The translations under genes and the position numbers were made by a program. A stretch of 64,000 nt of DNA from CATOSP01 sp965204715 (GTDB taxonomy: Bacteria > Chloroflexota > Dehalococcoidia > Lucifugimonadales > UBA3495): the NCBI GenBank assembly GCA_965204715.1, contig OZ242009.1, positions 930,001-994,000 of the forward strand, written 5' to 3'. Positions 16,835 through 25,426 of the stretch are shown here, piece after piece; positions within the stretch are counted from its first letter, which is position 1, and the number at the start of each line of letters is the position of its first letter. The notes under the pieces were generated by a model that was given only the letters and a program-made list of their open reading frames with translations, had not been told where the DNA came from and made no database searches.

Positions 16835-17227
16835 CTATTGCCGCGTGAGTCTTGGGCGGAACCCTCCCCGCATCCGGACCGCAGGGAGCCTGTGCAGTGT
16901 CCCGTTGCGGGGGTCTACATCGATGCCGACCGACTCCAGCGCGGTTACTCCCAGCAGGGGTTCGGCGTCCGGCTCGCCGAAAATAATCGTTCCCCAAGTA
17001 GTTTCTCCCATGAACTCAATCTGTCCGCCGGCGACGCCCACCCTGATTTCGCTGCTGTCGGCCGGGCTGTATACCCTTTGTCCTTTGGGAACCAGGCCGA
17101 TGGACTCCAGGTGCTGCCTGGGCACCAGGCAATCGGTTGCGCCGGTGTCTACCAGGAAGAGTCCTTCCCATACCCGGTCGGGTTCGGCGGGATTCCGTAT
17201 GGAGACGGTTACGTGGATTGCTCCCAT
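16835..17227 (-). CDS. Clan AA retropepsin-like aspartyl protease (paralogue)
   Basis: A 130-residue paralogue of the protein at 4593-4991, with the catalytic FLVDTGATDCLVPR and the GVTALES segment. The ATG at 17227 is supported by AGGAGGG five bases upstream and gives the same N-terminus, MGAIHVTVSIRNPAEPD, as its relative. It lies 43 bases downstream of lysA on the same strand. It probably works as a homodimer in the cytoplasm. The C-terminus is basic (MRGGFRPRLTRQ). Confidence 0.75.
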   Translation of the reverse strand: MGAIHVTVSIRNPAEPDRVWEGLFLVDTGATDCLVPRQHLESIGLVPKGQRVYSPADSSEIRVGVAGGQIEFMGETTWGTIIFGEPDAEPLLGVTALESVGIDVDPRNGTLHRLPAVRMRGGFRPRLTRQ

Positions 17228-17270
17228 TTTTCCCTCCTGCGGGTGGGAGGTCAATGGTTCTCGGCGCTGC

Positions 17271-18578
17271 CTACACCACGTCCGCGATCATCATGTCCTG
17301 GTAACTTTCGCGGCGGCGGATCAGCCGGCTCCGGCCATCCTGCACCAGGACGATGGGCGGCCTTGGGTTCAGGTTATAGTTGCTGGCCATTGAGGGGCAG
17401 TATGCGCCTGCGGCGGGAATCGCCAGCACGTCTCCCGCCTCCACCTCAGGGAGCGTGATATCCGACGCCAGCAAGTCACCGGACTCGCAGTATTTCCCGG
17501 CTATGGTGACAGTCTCGGACGGGTCCTGCCCGGCCTTGTTGGCCACCACCACCTCGTATACTGCCTGGTACAGGGCCGGGCGGATGTTGTCGCCCATGCC
17601 GCCATCGACACTGACGTACTTGCGCACTCCGGGAATGTCCTTGATTGCGCCGATGCGGTAAACGGCCACTCCCGCCGGGCCGATGATGGACCGCCCCGGC
17701 TCGATGATCAGCCTGGGGGCGGACAGGCCCAGGGAGTCGCAGTTGGACGTGAGGGCGGAGACGATGGTGTTGGCGTAGTCTCCGATGGCCGGGGGTTCCT
17801 GGTCGCGGGTGTAGGCGATGGCGAAGCCGCCGCCGGGGCTGAACTCCTGCATCTCCAGTCCCTCCTCGCGCAGGTCGGCGGCGAAGCGGAGAACAACCTC
17901 GGTGGCTACCGCGTAGGGTTCCAACTCGAAGATTGGCGACCCCAGGTGGAAGTGCAGGCCAAGCAGGTTCAGATGTCGGGCCGCCAGCGCCCGGCGCACC
18001 GCCTCGGCAGCGTGGCCGGTCTGGATGGCGAACCCGAACTTTGAGTCGAGGATGCCCGTGGTTGTGTGGACATGGGTATGGGGGTCAACGCCGGGGGAGA
18101 CCCGTATCAGCACGTCCTGCACTTTCCCGGCATCCCCGGCGATGCGGTCCAGCACCTCAAGCTCGTGGAAGCTGTCTATGACGATGCGTCCGATGTTGGC
18201 TTCCACGGCCTGGGCCAATTCCTGGGGGGTCTTGTTGTTCCCGTGGAAGAAGACCCGCTCCAGGGGGAAGTCCACCCTCTGGGCGATGGCCAACTCTCCT
18301 CCCGACACTACATCCAACCCCAACCCTTCCTCCTCGAAGAGTTTGGCCAGGGCCGGGTTAATGTATGCCTTGGAGGCGTAAACGACCTGGGTATCGCCGT
18401 ACCTGCTCTGGAACGCCCGGACGAATGAGCGGCAACGGTTGCGCAGGGTCTCTTCGTCCAACACGTAGAGGGACGTGCCGTACTCTTCCGCCAGGTCCAT
18501 GAGGTTGCAGCCGCCAATTTCCAGCGAGCCATTGTCGTTGATGGTGGCAGTGTCCGGGAACACGTTGTATGGGAACAT
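17271..18578 (-). CDS. lysA: Diaminopimelate decarboxylase
   Basis: About 435 residues, fold type III PLP enzyme making L-lysine from meso-diaminopimelate. The PLP lysine lies in VVYASKAYINPA (about residue 70). Further signatures are LHFHLGSPI, FSPGGGFAI, IIEPGRSII and, at the dimer interface, GKYCESGDLL, the Cys-Glu-Ser-Gly-Asp motif typical of DAP decarboxylase rather than ornithine decarboxylase. Two ATGs nine bases apart are possible; the inner one (18578) has GGAG at good spacing. The retropepsin gene follows on the same strand. Confidence 0.93.
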   Translation of the reverse strand: MFPYNVFPDTATINDNGSLEIGGCNLMDLAEEYGTSLYVLDEETLRNRCRSFVRAFQSRYGDTQVVYASKAYINPALAKLFEEEGLGLDVVSGGELAIAQRVDFPLERVFFHGNNKTPQELAQAVEANIGRIVIDSFHELEVLDRIAGDAGKVQDVLIRVSPGVDPHTHVHTTTGILDSKFGFAIQTGHAAEAVRRALAARHLNLLGLHFHLGSPIFELEPYAVATEVVLRFAADLREEGLEMQEFSPGGGFAIAYTRDQEPPAIGDYANTIVSALTSNCDSLGLSAPRLIIEPGRSIIGPAGVAVYRIGAIKDIPGVRKYVSVDGGMGDNIRPALYQAVYEVVVANKAGQDPSETVTIAGKYCESGDLLASDITLPEVEAGDVLAIPAAGAYCPSMASNYNLNPRPPIVLVQDGRSRLIRRRESYQDMMIADVV

Positions 18579-18668
18579 TCGGTCCATCTCCGGAAAGAGT
18601 TTATGGGTCTAACCTGAGTGTGATGCTGTCCAGACTACGAAATGGAAGTACGAATACGATGGCAGGGC

Positions 18669-19133
18669 TCAGGAAGATTCGCCGGTGTCGTCACCCGGCG
18701 GTTGCTCTGGTTTTCCTTCCTGGGCATCAGCATAGCCCTTGCGATAAGCCTCTCTGGCTCCACGGTCCAGTAGATCCCTTGCTTCGCGTTCCCATCTTTC
18801 CCTTGCTTCGCGTTCCCACCTCTCCCTTGCCTCGCGTTCCCATCTCTCCTGCCGTCTTGCCGTAGATGCTCTGATCCAGTCGGCTATTGCCATGATTAAC
18901 TCCTTTATTTGCAGCAACCCCCAAGCGATGAAGCCGGAGGCTACGAAACTTGCTCCAATTCCCAGCAGGACGTTTCGCGCCACCTGGTTCGGCCCGGCAC
19001 TGCCTGGGCCGTGGGCAAGTTCGAGCTGTGTCAGTATTACTGACCCGGCGATTCCGCCAATCAGGGTCAGCAGTTGGAACCATTGCCGGTCCTTCGGGTC
19101 AATTCCCCAGATTGTTTCACGGGGCTCGTCCAT
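18669..19133 (-). CDS. Membrane protein with tandem RWEREARE repeats
   Basis: About 154 residues. Two membrane helices (WFQLLTLIGGIAGSVIL and VLLGIGASFVASGFIAWGLL) are followed by a cytoplasmic charged tail that contains three exact or near-exact copies of the 8-residue unit ERWEREAR, then RDLLDRGAREAYRKGYADAQEG. The DNA repeats with a 24-base period at 18785-18856. Repeats of this kind form long charged single helices. The inner ATG at 19133 is chosen because the upstream extension looks non-coding. Function unknown. Confidence 0.6.
   Translation of the reverse strand: MDEPRETIWGIDPKDRQWFQLLTLIGGIAGSVILTQLELAHGPGSAGPNQVARNVLLGIGASFVASGFIAWGLLQIKELIMAIADWIRASTARRQERWEREARERWEREARERWEREARDLLDRGAREAYRKGYADAQEGKPEQPPGDDTGESS
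18785..18856 (-). repeat. Three tandem 24-bp units inside the WEREARE protein gene
   Basis: CGCGTTCCCAYCTYTCC recurs at 18785, 18809 and 18833. The period is a multiple of three, so copy-number changes keep the frame. Confidence 0.8.
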
Positions 19134-19352
19134 GGTGCAGACACGCTCATTGTACCATCCGCGCCGTTGCTGAAACCTGACGCGAGAGGGCCGGTCAAGG
19201 CAGTGACGGGGGCTTGAGCACCGACCGCCGACGGCCATTCGCAGAATTGACTCTAGTTATTGGCCCCGTATATACTCCGGTGCGCCAGAGACGATATTTC
19301 TCCCGGCCTGTTCATGTCGAAATTGGCCAATTCCAACCTGTTTGGGGGTGTT

Positions 19353-19826
19353 ATGGCGAAGATTCCGATACAAGTGACCGTCAATGGTCAAACCCACCAG
19401 GCCGAGGTTGAGCCACGGACGCTTCTGGTCCATTTCCTCCGTGAGGACCTGGGCCTGACCGGGACCAAAATAGGCTGCGACACTAGCCAGTGCGGCGCGT
19501 GTGTCGTGATGATGAACGGGTCCACCGTCAAGTCCTGCACCTGCCTCGCCGTCCAGGCCGACGGAGCGGAAGTCACGACCATTGAGGGTGTGGCCGACCA
19601 GGGCAACCTGCACCCGATCCAGGAAGCGTTCTGGGACAACCACGGACTGCAATGCGGGTATTGCACCGCGGGCATGATCATGACCTCGGTTGAACTGCTC
19701 CAAAGGAATCCCAACCCCACAGCCGAGCAGGTGCGAGCGGGACTGGAAGGCAACCTGTGCCGGTGCACCGGGTACCAGAACATCGTAAAGTCGGTGCTCG
19801 ACGCCGCCGAGCGGATGGGAGGTTAG
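19353..19826 (+). CDS. Mo-hydroxylase iron-sulfur (small) subunit, CoxS-like
   Basis: About 157 residues carrying two [2Fe-2S] clusters. The plant-type ferredoxin cluster motif is GCDTSQCGACVVMMNG with a distal Cys in SCTCLA, and the C-terminal helical cluster has CGYCTAGMIM and NLCRCTGYQNIV. It passes electrons from the Mo site to the FAD subunit. ATG at 19353 gives the standard start MAKIPIQVTVNG. It is the first of three genes (small, large, medium), with the large-subunit start only four bases after its stop. Confidence 0.92.
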   Translation: MAKIPIQVTVNGQTHQAEVEPRTLLVHFLREDLGLTGTKIGCDTSQCGACVVMMNGSTVKSCTCLAVQADGAEVTTIEGVADQGNLHPIQEAFWDNHGLQCGYCTAGMIMTSVELLQRNPNPTAEQVRAGLEGNLCRCTGYQNIVKSVLDAAERMGG

Positions 19827-19829
19827 GCG

Positions 19830-22307
19830 ATGACTACCAGGATATTCGGGTCCGGCATTCGACGCCGCGAAGACCCGAGGCTGATTACCGGGCAAGCAAC
19901 CTACACCGACGACGTCAACCTGGCTGGCATGGTCTACGCAGCCATTCTACGCAGCCCCCATGCCCACGCAAGGATCCGCAGCATCAACACCGACGCCGCC
20001 AAATCGGCTCCGGGGGTACTGGCAGTCTATACCGGCGCAGACACCCAAGGCGTGCTTAACGACATTCCCTGTGCCTGGGTCGTTCCCGAGTCCGACGTGA
20101 AGGCCGTGCCCTACCCGGCCATAGCCACCGACACCGTCCGTTACACCGGGGACGCGGTGGCGGTCGTGGTCGCGGAGAGCCGCTACCAGGCCGAGGACGC
20201 CCTTGAACTGATCAACGTTGACTACGAGGGTCTCCCAGCCAACGTCCACGCCGAAGCGGCGATGAACGAAGGGACTCCCCAGCTTCACGAGGACGCCCCT
20301 AACAACCAGGCGTTCCACTGGGTGGCGGCCGGCGGAGACACCGACAGCGCGTTCGCCTCAGCAGAAGTCGTCGTCACCGACACCATCGTACAGCAGCGGT
20401 TGATTCCCAACGCGATGGAGCCGCGCTCTGCCGTGGCCAGCTACCTGCCCTCAATGGGGGAGTTGACCATCTGGAACACGACCCAGAACCCGCATATCGC
20501 CCGGTTCGTCACGTCCCTCGTGACCGGCGTGCCGGAGCACAAGATACGGGTAATCGCCCCGGAGGTGGGCGGTGGGTTCGGCGCGAAGATACCCGTGTAC
20601 CCGTGGGAAATGATCACCGCCTTCTGCTCCATGCAGTTAGGCCGCCCGGTCAAGTGGACCGAGACCCGGTCAGAGAACTACCAGTCGACCATCCACGGAC
20701 GGGACCACGTGCAGACAGTGGAGATTGCCGCCACCCGGGAGGGCAAGATAACCGGGCTGCGCTCCGTGGTACACGCCGGCATGGGGGCTTACCTCTCCAC
20801 CGCCGGGCCTGGCATACCGACCATCCTGCATGGGCTGATGTATTCCGGCCCCTACGACATCCCCAACATCAAGGCGGATGTTTACGGCGTGTTCACGAAC
20901 ACAACCCCGGTGGACGCCTACCGTGGCGCGGGCAGGCCGGAGGCCACCTTCCTGGTGGAGCGGATGGTCGACCTGCTGGCCAACGAATTGAATCTGGACC
21001 CGGTGGAAGTCCGCCGCCGCAACCTGATCCCCAAGTTCGAGGACGGGTTCGACATCTCCCTCGGCCTGACTTACGACAGCGGCGACTATCAAGGTGCATT
21101 GGACAAGGTGCTGGAGCACGTGAACTACGAAGACCTCCGGCGCCAGCAGGCCCAGTCCAGAGGCCAGGTAGCCGGCAACGGGCACCACGATCATGGTCAT
21201 GGCCATGACCACGGACACGACCACGGACACGACCACGGACACGACCACGGACACGACCACGGACACGACCACCAGCCATCAGCTACGAAAGAATTGATTG
21301 GCATCGGCGTGACCACCTACTGTGAGATATGCGGGATCGGTCCTTCCCAAGTAGCCGGAGCCGTCGGGTTCGGGGGCGGTCTCTGGGAGAGCGCCATCGT
21401 CCGCTTCTACGCCACGGGCAAGGTCAACGTATTCGTGGGCACCTCGCCCCACGGCCAGGGCGAGGAGACGACTTTCGCCCAGATCGTCTCCGATGAGCTT
21501 GGCGTTCCGGTCGACGACGTAGAGGTTATCCACGGGGACACCGACAACACCCCAATGGGCTGGGGCACCTACGGAAGCCGCACCACGGTAATCAGCGGCG
21601 CGGCAGTGGCCCTCAGTTCACGCAAGATCAAGGACAAGGCCATCGGACTGGCCGCCCACCTGCTGGAAGCCGCAGAGGAGGACATCGAGTACGAAGATGG
21701 CAAGTTCTTCGTGCGTGGGTCGCCCGACCGGAGCCAGAGCATCCAGGACATAGCCCTGATGGCCAACGTGGCCTGGAACATGCCCGAGGGCATGGAGCCT
21801 GGGCTGGAGGCCAGTTCCTTCTACGACACGCCCAACTTCACCTTCCCCTTCGGTGCCCACGTGGCCGTGGTCACCGTGGACGCCGACAACGGCCACATCG
21901 TCCTGCAGCGGTACGCCGCAGTGGACGACTGCGGCAACCAGATTAACCCGATGATCGTGGAAGGACAGGTCCACGGCGGCATCGTTCAGGGTGCTGGACA
22001 GGCCCTGTGGGAAGGGGCGGTCTACGACGAGGACGGCCAGTTGCTTACTGGCTCGATGCTGGACTACGCACTGCCCAAGGCGCACCTGCTCCCGGAGATC
22101 GAGACCCTTTCCACGGTCACGCCGTCCCCCCACAACCCGCTGGGAGTCAAGGGAATCGGCGAGACCGGCACCATCGCGTCGACCATTACCATCTACAACG
22201 CGGTTATCGACGCTCTCAAGCCCTTTGGCATCACCCGGCTGGAGATGCCGCTGACCCCGGAGAAAGTCTGGCAAGCCATTCAGCAGTCATCGAGGGACGG
22301 ATCCTAA
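19830..22307 (+). CDS. Mo-hydroxylase large subunit, form II CoxL-like, with His-rich insert
   Basis: An 825-residue molybdopterin-binding subunit of the xanthine oxidase/CO dehydrogenase family. The active-site loop reads AYRGAGR (about 362-368), the form II signature rather than the AYRCSFR of true CO dehydrogenase, so the substrate is probably another small molecule. The catalytic Glu lies in VKGIGETGTIAS (about 775). Between residues 450 and 483, where relatives have a short linker, there is a His/Asp/Gly repeat insertion encoded by tandem 12-base units. The last residues (RDGS) and stop lie in copy B of the dispersed repeat. Confidence 0.9.
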   Translation: MTTRIFGSGIRRREDPRLITGQATYTDDVNLAGMVYAAILRSPHAHARIRSINTDAAKSAPGVLAVYTGADTQGVLNDIPCAWVVPESDVKAVPYPAIATDTVRYTGDAVAVVVAESRYQAEDALELINVDYEGLPANVHAEAAMNEGTPQLHEDAPNNQAFHWVAAGGDTDSAFASAEVVVTDTIVQQRLIPNAMEPRSAVASYLPSMGELTIWNTTQNPHIARFVTSLVTGVPEHKIRVIAPEVGGGFGAKIPVYPWEMITAFCSMQLGRPVKWTETRSENYQSTIHGRDHVQTVEIAATREGKITGLRSVVHAGMGAYLSTAGPGIPTILHGLMYSGPYDIPNIKADVYGVFTNTTPVDAYRGAGRPEATFLVERMVDLLANELNLDPVEVRRRNLIPKFEDGFDISLGLTYDSGDYQGALDKVLEHVNYEDLRRQQAQSRGQVAGNGHHDHGHGHDHGHDHGHDHGHDHGHDHGHDHQPSATKELIGIGVTTYCEICGIGPSQVAGAVGFGGGLWESAIVRFYATGKVNVFVGTSPHGQGEETTFAQIVSDELGVPVDDVEVIHGDTDNTPMGWGTYGSRTTVISGAAVALSSRKIKDKAIGLAAHLLEAAEEDIEYEDGKFFVRGSPDRSQSIQDIALMANVAWNMPEGMEPGLEASSFYDTPNFTFPFGAHVAVVTVDADNGHIVLQRYAAVDDCGNQINPMIVEGQVHGGIVQGAGQALWEGAVYDEDGQLLTGSMLDYALPKAHLLPEIETLSTVTPSPHNPLGVKGIGETGTIASTITIYNAVIDALKPFGITRLEMPLTPEKVWQAIQQSSRDGS
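21207..21266 (+). repeat. Five exact 12-bp tandem repeats encoding Asp-His-Gly-His
   Basis: GACCACGGACAC repeated five times without change, in frame, preceded by degenerate GATCATGGTCAT-like units from 21188. The protein gains about 30 residues dominated by His, Asp and Gly, a probable divalent metal-binding stretch. Confidence 0.9.
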
Positions 22308-22351
22308 GCGCCCGTACCGGCCGGAAAACCGGTATGGGGCGACGTTCCCAG
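22293..22351 (+). repeat. Dispersed repeat, copy B (short form)
   Basis: AGGGACGGATCCTAAGC at the left, GGGGCGACGTTCCCAG at the right, with a CCGG-AAAA-CCGG hairpin core. It spans the stop codon of the large-subunit gene and reaches almost to the start of the FAD-subunit gene. Confidence 0.7.
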
Positions 22352-22367
22352 AAAGGGGCATTAGAGA

Positions 22368-23240
22368 ATGTTTGCTCCAGAGTTCGAATACCATAGGGTC
22401 AACACGGTGGCCGAGGCCATCGACCTGCTGTCTTCCAATCCGGGGGCCAAGGTCATGGCGGGAGGCCACAGCCTGATACCCCTGCTCAAGCTCCGGCTGG
22501 CCCGGCCCACGGTGGTGGTGGACATCGGCGGCGTTGCCGAGATGAAGGGCATCAGCGTCAATGATGGCAACATCAGGATAGGCGCGCTGACCACCCACTG
22601 GGAAATCGAGTCGTCGTCCCAGGTCGCCCAGGCCAACTCCCTGCTGGCTGAGGCTGCCGGGGGCATTGGGGACACCCAGGTGCGGAACCGGGGCACCATC
22701 GGGGGCAACCTGTCCCACGCCGACCCGGCATCGGACTGGGGAACGGTCCTCACCGCGCTGAACGCCACCCTGGAAATCCGGGGACCCGGAGGCGCGACCC
22801 GGATAGTCAGCCCCACCGAATTTATCGTCGGCCCGCTGACCACCACCCTGGGGGAGGCCGAGATCCTGACGGCAATAAACGTCCCCGTTCTGGCTGACAA
22901 TCAGGTAGGCGAGTACGCCAAGATGGCCCACCCCGCTTCCGGCTACGCGGTGGTGGGCGCGGCCGTGGTGGTGAATGTGGACGGTCACACATGCACTGGC
23001 GCAAGTATAGCCGTTGGCGGTGCGGTCCCGGCCCCCGTGCGGCTGACCTCCGTTGAGAACGCGCTGACGGGCAAGGAGCTTACCCACGAAAATATCGCAG
23101 CGGCGACCGCGCAGGCTGGCGGTGACCTCGGCGACGAAATTCTGGGAGACTTTTTCGCTTCCGCCGAATACCGCCGTGCAATGGCCGCCGTGGAGACCAG
23201 GCACGCCCTGTTCCACGCCACGGGGGTGGCGCACCACTGA
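22368..23240 (+). CDS. Mo-hydroxylase FAD-binding (medium) subunit, CoxM-like
   Basis: A 290-residue subunit. The two FAD pyrophosphate loops are present: MAGGHSLIPLLKLR (about 26-39) and NRGTIGGNLSHADPASDW (about 105-122). The rest matches the C-terminal CO dehydrogenase flavoprotein domain, including SGYAVVGAAVVV. It completes the small-large-medium set in one operon; no dedicated Mo-insertion chaperone is in the window. Confidence 0.92.
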   Translation: MFAPEFEYHRVNTVAEAIDLLSSNPGAKVMAGGHSLIPLLKLRLARPTVVVDIGGVAEMKGISVNDGNIRIGALTTHWEIESSSQVAQANSLLAEAAGGIGDTQVRNRGTIGGNLSHADPASDWGTVLTALNATLEIRGPGGATRIVSPTEFIVGPLTTTLGEAEILTAINVPVLADNQVGEYAKMAHPASGYAVVGAAVVVNVDGHTCTGASIAVGGAVPAPVRLTSVENALTGKELTHENIAAATAQAGGDLGDEILGDFFASAEYRRAMAAVETRHALFHATGVAHH

Positions 23241-23337
23241 TATAGCGTCCTCTAGCGTACCGTTCCATCCAAACGTCGGACTCGCTGCGGACTCCTATCA
23301 TGTGGGCACGGAGAGCATTCACATACAACTGAAGGCG

Positions 23338-23839
23338 ATGGACGTACCCGGATTGGTCTGGGTGAATGCTCTCGGCAAATACCGGGTTATCTATTACCTG
23401 GTGTATGTATCATGTGTCGCCCTGCTTGTTTGGCAGCGCTGGGCAGACCTGCTACACGGAGATAACCCTGTCCACCTGATGACAGCCGGGTTCGGCGTGT
23501 CGGCAGGTGTGGCCGTCAATATTCGCTATCGCGGTGGAGGCCGTTGGCCGTATCATGTTGCTAATCCCGGCAGCAGTCAGAAAGTTGATAGCGGAGGGTC
23601 AGCAAAAGGCTGACGCCGAGTGGGACGCGTGGTTGAAACGGCGCGACGAGGCCCAGACCAACGGCCAACCCTTCGACGAACCTCCCCCTCTCAACGCAGA
23701 AATGGCCGGGACTAAACAATTCATTCTCCCGGATGCCAGTCGACTGTCCCGTGCTCCGGCAATTGCGGGAACGGACGCTAGGCACCAGCCTATAGAGAGG
23801 TGGTCAACAACCAGGCAGCTTGAAGACATTACTGATTAA
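23338..23839 (+). pseudogene. Frameshifted small membrane protein gene
   Basis: One frame from the ATG at 23338 encodes two hydrophobic segments (YRVIYYLVYVSCVALLVW; LMTAGFGVSAGVAVNI). It then loses sense, while the next frame from about 23515 continues with FAIAVEAVGRIMLLIPAAVRKLIAEGQQ and a charged tail with FDEPPP to a stop at 23839. The junction lies near 23515-23535. Joined, they would make a two-helix membrane protein with a charged tail of about 165 residues. An indel in the assembly cannot be excluded. The 3' end overlaps the surE start. Confidence 0.5.
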
Positions 23840-24662
23840 CGACGACGGAATTCATGCTCCCGGCCTTCTGGCCGCCGCGGGCGCGCTGCAAGCGATAGGC
23901 GATGTGGTGGTAGTTGCCCCGGACCGGGAGCAAAGCGGAGTTGGCGGCGCTTTGACCCTGCGGAACCCGGTGCGTGCCCGCGAGGTTTCCTTTGACCCCG
24001 GCCCCTCTGACAATGGTGCGGCTGCCGGAATGATCACCGCCTATGCCGTAGAAGGCACCCCGGCGGACTGCTGCATCCTGGCGCTGGAGAAGCTGGCCGG
24101 GACCGTGGACATGGTAGTTTCGGGCATCAACTCAGGTTCCAACCTGGGGTGGGACGTGATGGTGTCGGGGACCGTAGGGGGCGCGGTGCAGGCATTCGTC
24201 CGTGGCTACCCCACCATCGCCATATCCGTTGGCTCCATCCGCGACCCTATGTTCGGCCCTGCCGCCAGCCTCCTGACGGCGCTGGCAGGTAGGCTAAAGG
24301 ACTGGCCTCGGGGCCGGGGACTGTTCCTGAACGTCAACGTGCCGAGCATGGCATTGAACAGGATCAAGGGCATAGAAGTCACTCGGCTGGGAGGCCGCTC
24401 CTACGGAGAGTCAGTGCGCGAGGAAGGTATTGGCGCACAGAAGCGGTACTGGATCAACCGCGACCGCCCGATGGCCCAGAACCCCGAGACCGGCACCGAC
24501 ACCTGGGCATCCAAGAACGACCATATCTCAATCACCCCACTGCACATCGGGCTAGGCAACCCCGACCAGATTCCCCAAATCAAGGACCTTCTGTCCGGTC
24601 TGTCCACCGACTTGCTCGATAGCCAAGCCCCCACCCCCGGCTCCCTGTTGGACCCGGGTTAG
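23820..24662 (+). CDS. surE: 5'/3'-nucleotidase SurE
   Basis: A 280-residue survival-protein-E phosphatase. The metal-binding Asp pair is in LLINDDGIHAPGLLA (residues 4-18), the Ser in DREQSGVGG, and the Asn in VSGINSGSNLGWDVMVSGTVGGA, all family hallmarks. It dephosphorylates nucleoside monophosphates and short polyphosphate with a divalent metal. The start is TTG, only weakly supported by AGGCAG upstream, and it overlaps the preceding broken gene. It is somewhat longer than typical SurE (about 250) at the C-terminus. Confidence 0.9.
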   Translation: MKTLLINDDGIHAPGLLAAAGALQAIGDVVVVAPDREQSGVGGALTLRNPVRAREVSFDPGPSDNGAAAGMITAYAVEGTPADCCILALEKLAGTVDMVVSGINSGSNLGWDVMVSGTVGGAVQAFVRGYPTIAISVGSIRDPMFGPAASLLTALAGRLKDWPRGRGLFLNVNVPSMALNRIKGIEVTRLGGRSYGESVREEGIGAQKRYWINRDRPMAQNPETGTDTWASKNDHISITPLHIGLGNPDQIPQIKDLLSGLSTDLLDSQAPTPGSLLDPG

Positions 24663-24685
24663 AGCCAGCCGCCTACTACTGGCTC
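24662..24685. terminator. Hairpin between convergent surE and nitrile hydratase genes
   Basis: Stem GAGCCAG/CTGGCTC with a 10-base loop, in the 47-base gap between the two gene ends. No T run. Confidence 0.4.
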
Positions 24686-24709
24686 ACATCAGGGGATACA
24701 CAGGGGCGC

Positions 24710-25348
24710 CTAAGCGGAAGCGACCGCCTGCGGGACGAAGGGTTCGGTCACCCCGATCATGCTGTCCCGGTTTACGAGCTTGGCCAGTTCTTCCTCGCTC
24801 AACCCTTCCGTGCCGACGGGACGCCTTGGCAGCACGAGGTAGCGCAGGTCGGCGGTGCTATCCATCACCCTGACTTCCATTTCCTCCGGCAACTCTAGGC
24901 CGAACTCCGCCATCACCCCGCGCGGGTCGATTACGGCTCGGGAGCGGTAGGCCAGGCTCTTGTACCAGTCGGGAGGGCGACCCAGCAGGTTGCGCGGGTA
25001 GCAGGAACAGAGGGTGCAGACCACCAGGTAGTGGACGCCTTCGGTGTTCTCCAGGACCGCCAGTTGGGTGTTGGCGTCTGGCAGTGTGTAGCCCATCTCC
25101 TCAACGGCGGAACGGGGGGCGGCCAGCAGCCGCTCCTTGAATCCGGGATCAACCCAGGCGCGGGCAACGACCTTGGCCCCGTCGGCTGGAGAACGGGACT
25201 CTACCGTGTTCACTGTCTGCTGCACTTCCTCCGGTGTGCACAGGCCCTTTTCCTCCAACAGCGCCTCGATGGCCTGGGCGCGCCGGGCATGGTAGCTCAA
25301 CTCGCCGGAGTCTTCCGGGTGTTCGTGGCCTTCATGCGCATCACTCAT
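24710..25348 (-). CDS. Cobalt-type nitrile hydratase alpha / thiocyanate hydrolase gamma subunit
   Basis: A 212-residue metal-binding subunit. The claw motif VCTLCSC (C111, C114, S115, C116) has Thr in the second position, which marks the low-spin Co(III) type; in this family the middle Cys and last Cys are oxidised after translation. The flanks WVDPGFKERLLA and PRGVMAEFGLELPEE fit nitrile hydratase alpha. The N-terminus is His/Glu-rich (AHEGHEHPEDSG). It is the last gene of an operon whose first two genes encode the separate halves of the beta subunit, as in thiocyanate hydrolase. Reaction: hydration of a nitrile, or SCN- to COS and NH3. Confidence 0.88.
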   Translation of the reverse strand: MSDAHEGHEHPEDSGELSYHARRAQAIEALLEEKGLCTPEEVQQTVNTVESRSPADGAKVVARAWVDPGFKERLLAAPRSAVEEMGYTLPDANTQLAVLENTEGVHYLVVCTLCSCYPRNLLGRPPDWYKSLAYRSRAVIDPRGVMAEFGLELPEEMEVRVMDSTADLRYLVLPRRPVGTEGLSEEELAKLVNRDSMIGVTEPFVPQAVASA

Positions 25349-25387
25349 TGTTGTCTCCTGGGTGAAATGTGTCTTGTGGATGGACTC

Positions 25388-25396
25388 TATATAGCA
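25388..25396 (-). promoter_or_regulatory. Extended -10 element before the alpha-type subunit gene
   Basis: TGCTATATA on the minus strand, 40 bases upstream of the ATG at 25348. It could give the alpha gene its own transcript in addition to the operon read-through. Confidence 0.4.
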
Positions 25397-25426
25397 AGGA
25401 AATCAGGGGCGGACTCTCCTCGGCAA

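Noticed and set aside
21188..21278. Short direct repeats that look like a CRISPR array
   Set aside because: The 12-base units are contiguous, without spacers, and lie in frame within a coding gene.
19830..23240. True aerobic CO dehydrogenase (coxSLM)
   Set aside because: The large subunit has AYRGAGR, the form II loop, rather than AYRCSFR, so oxidation of CO should not be assumed.
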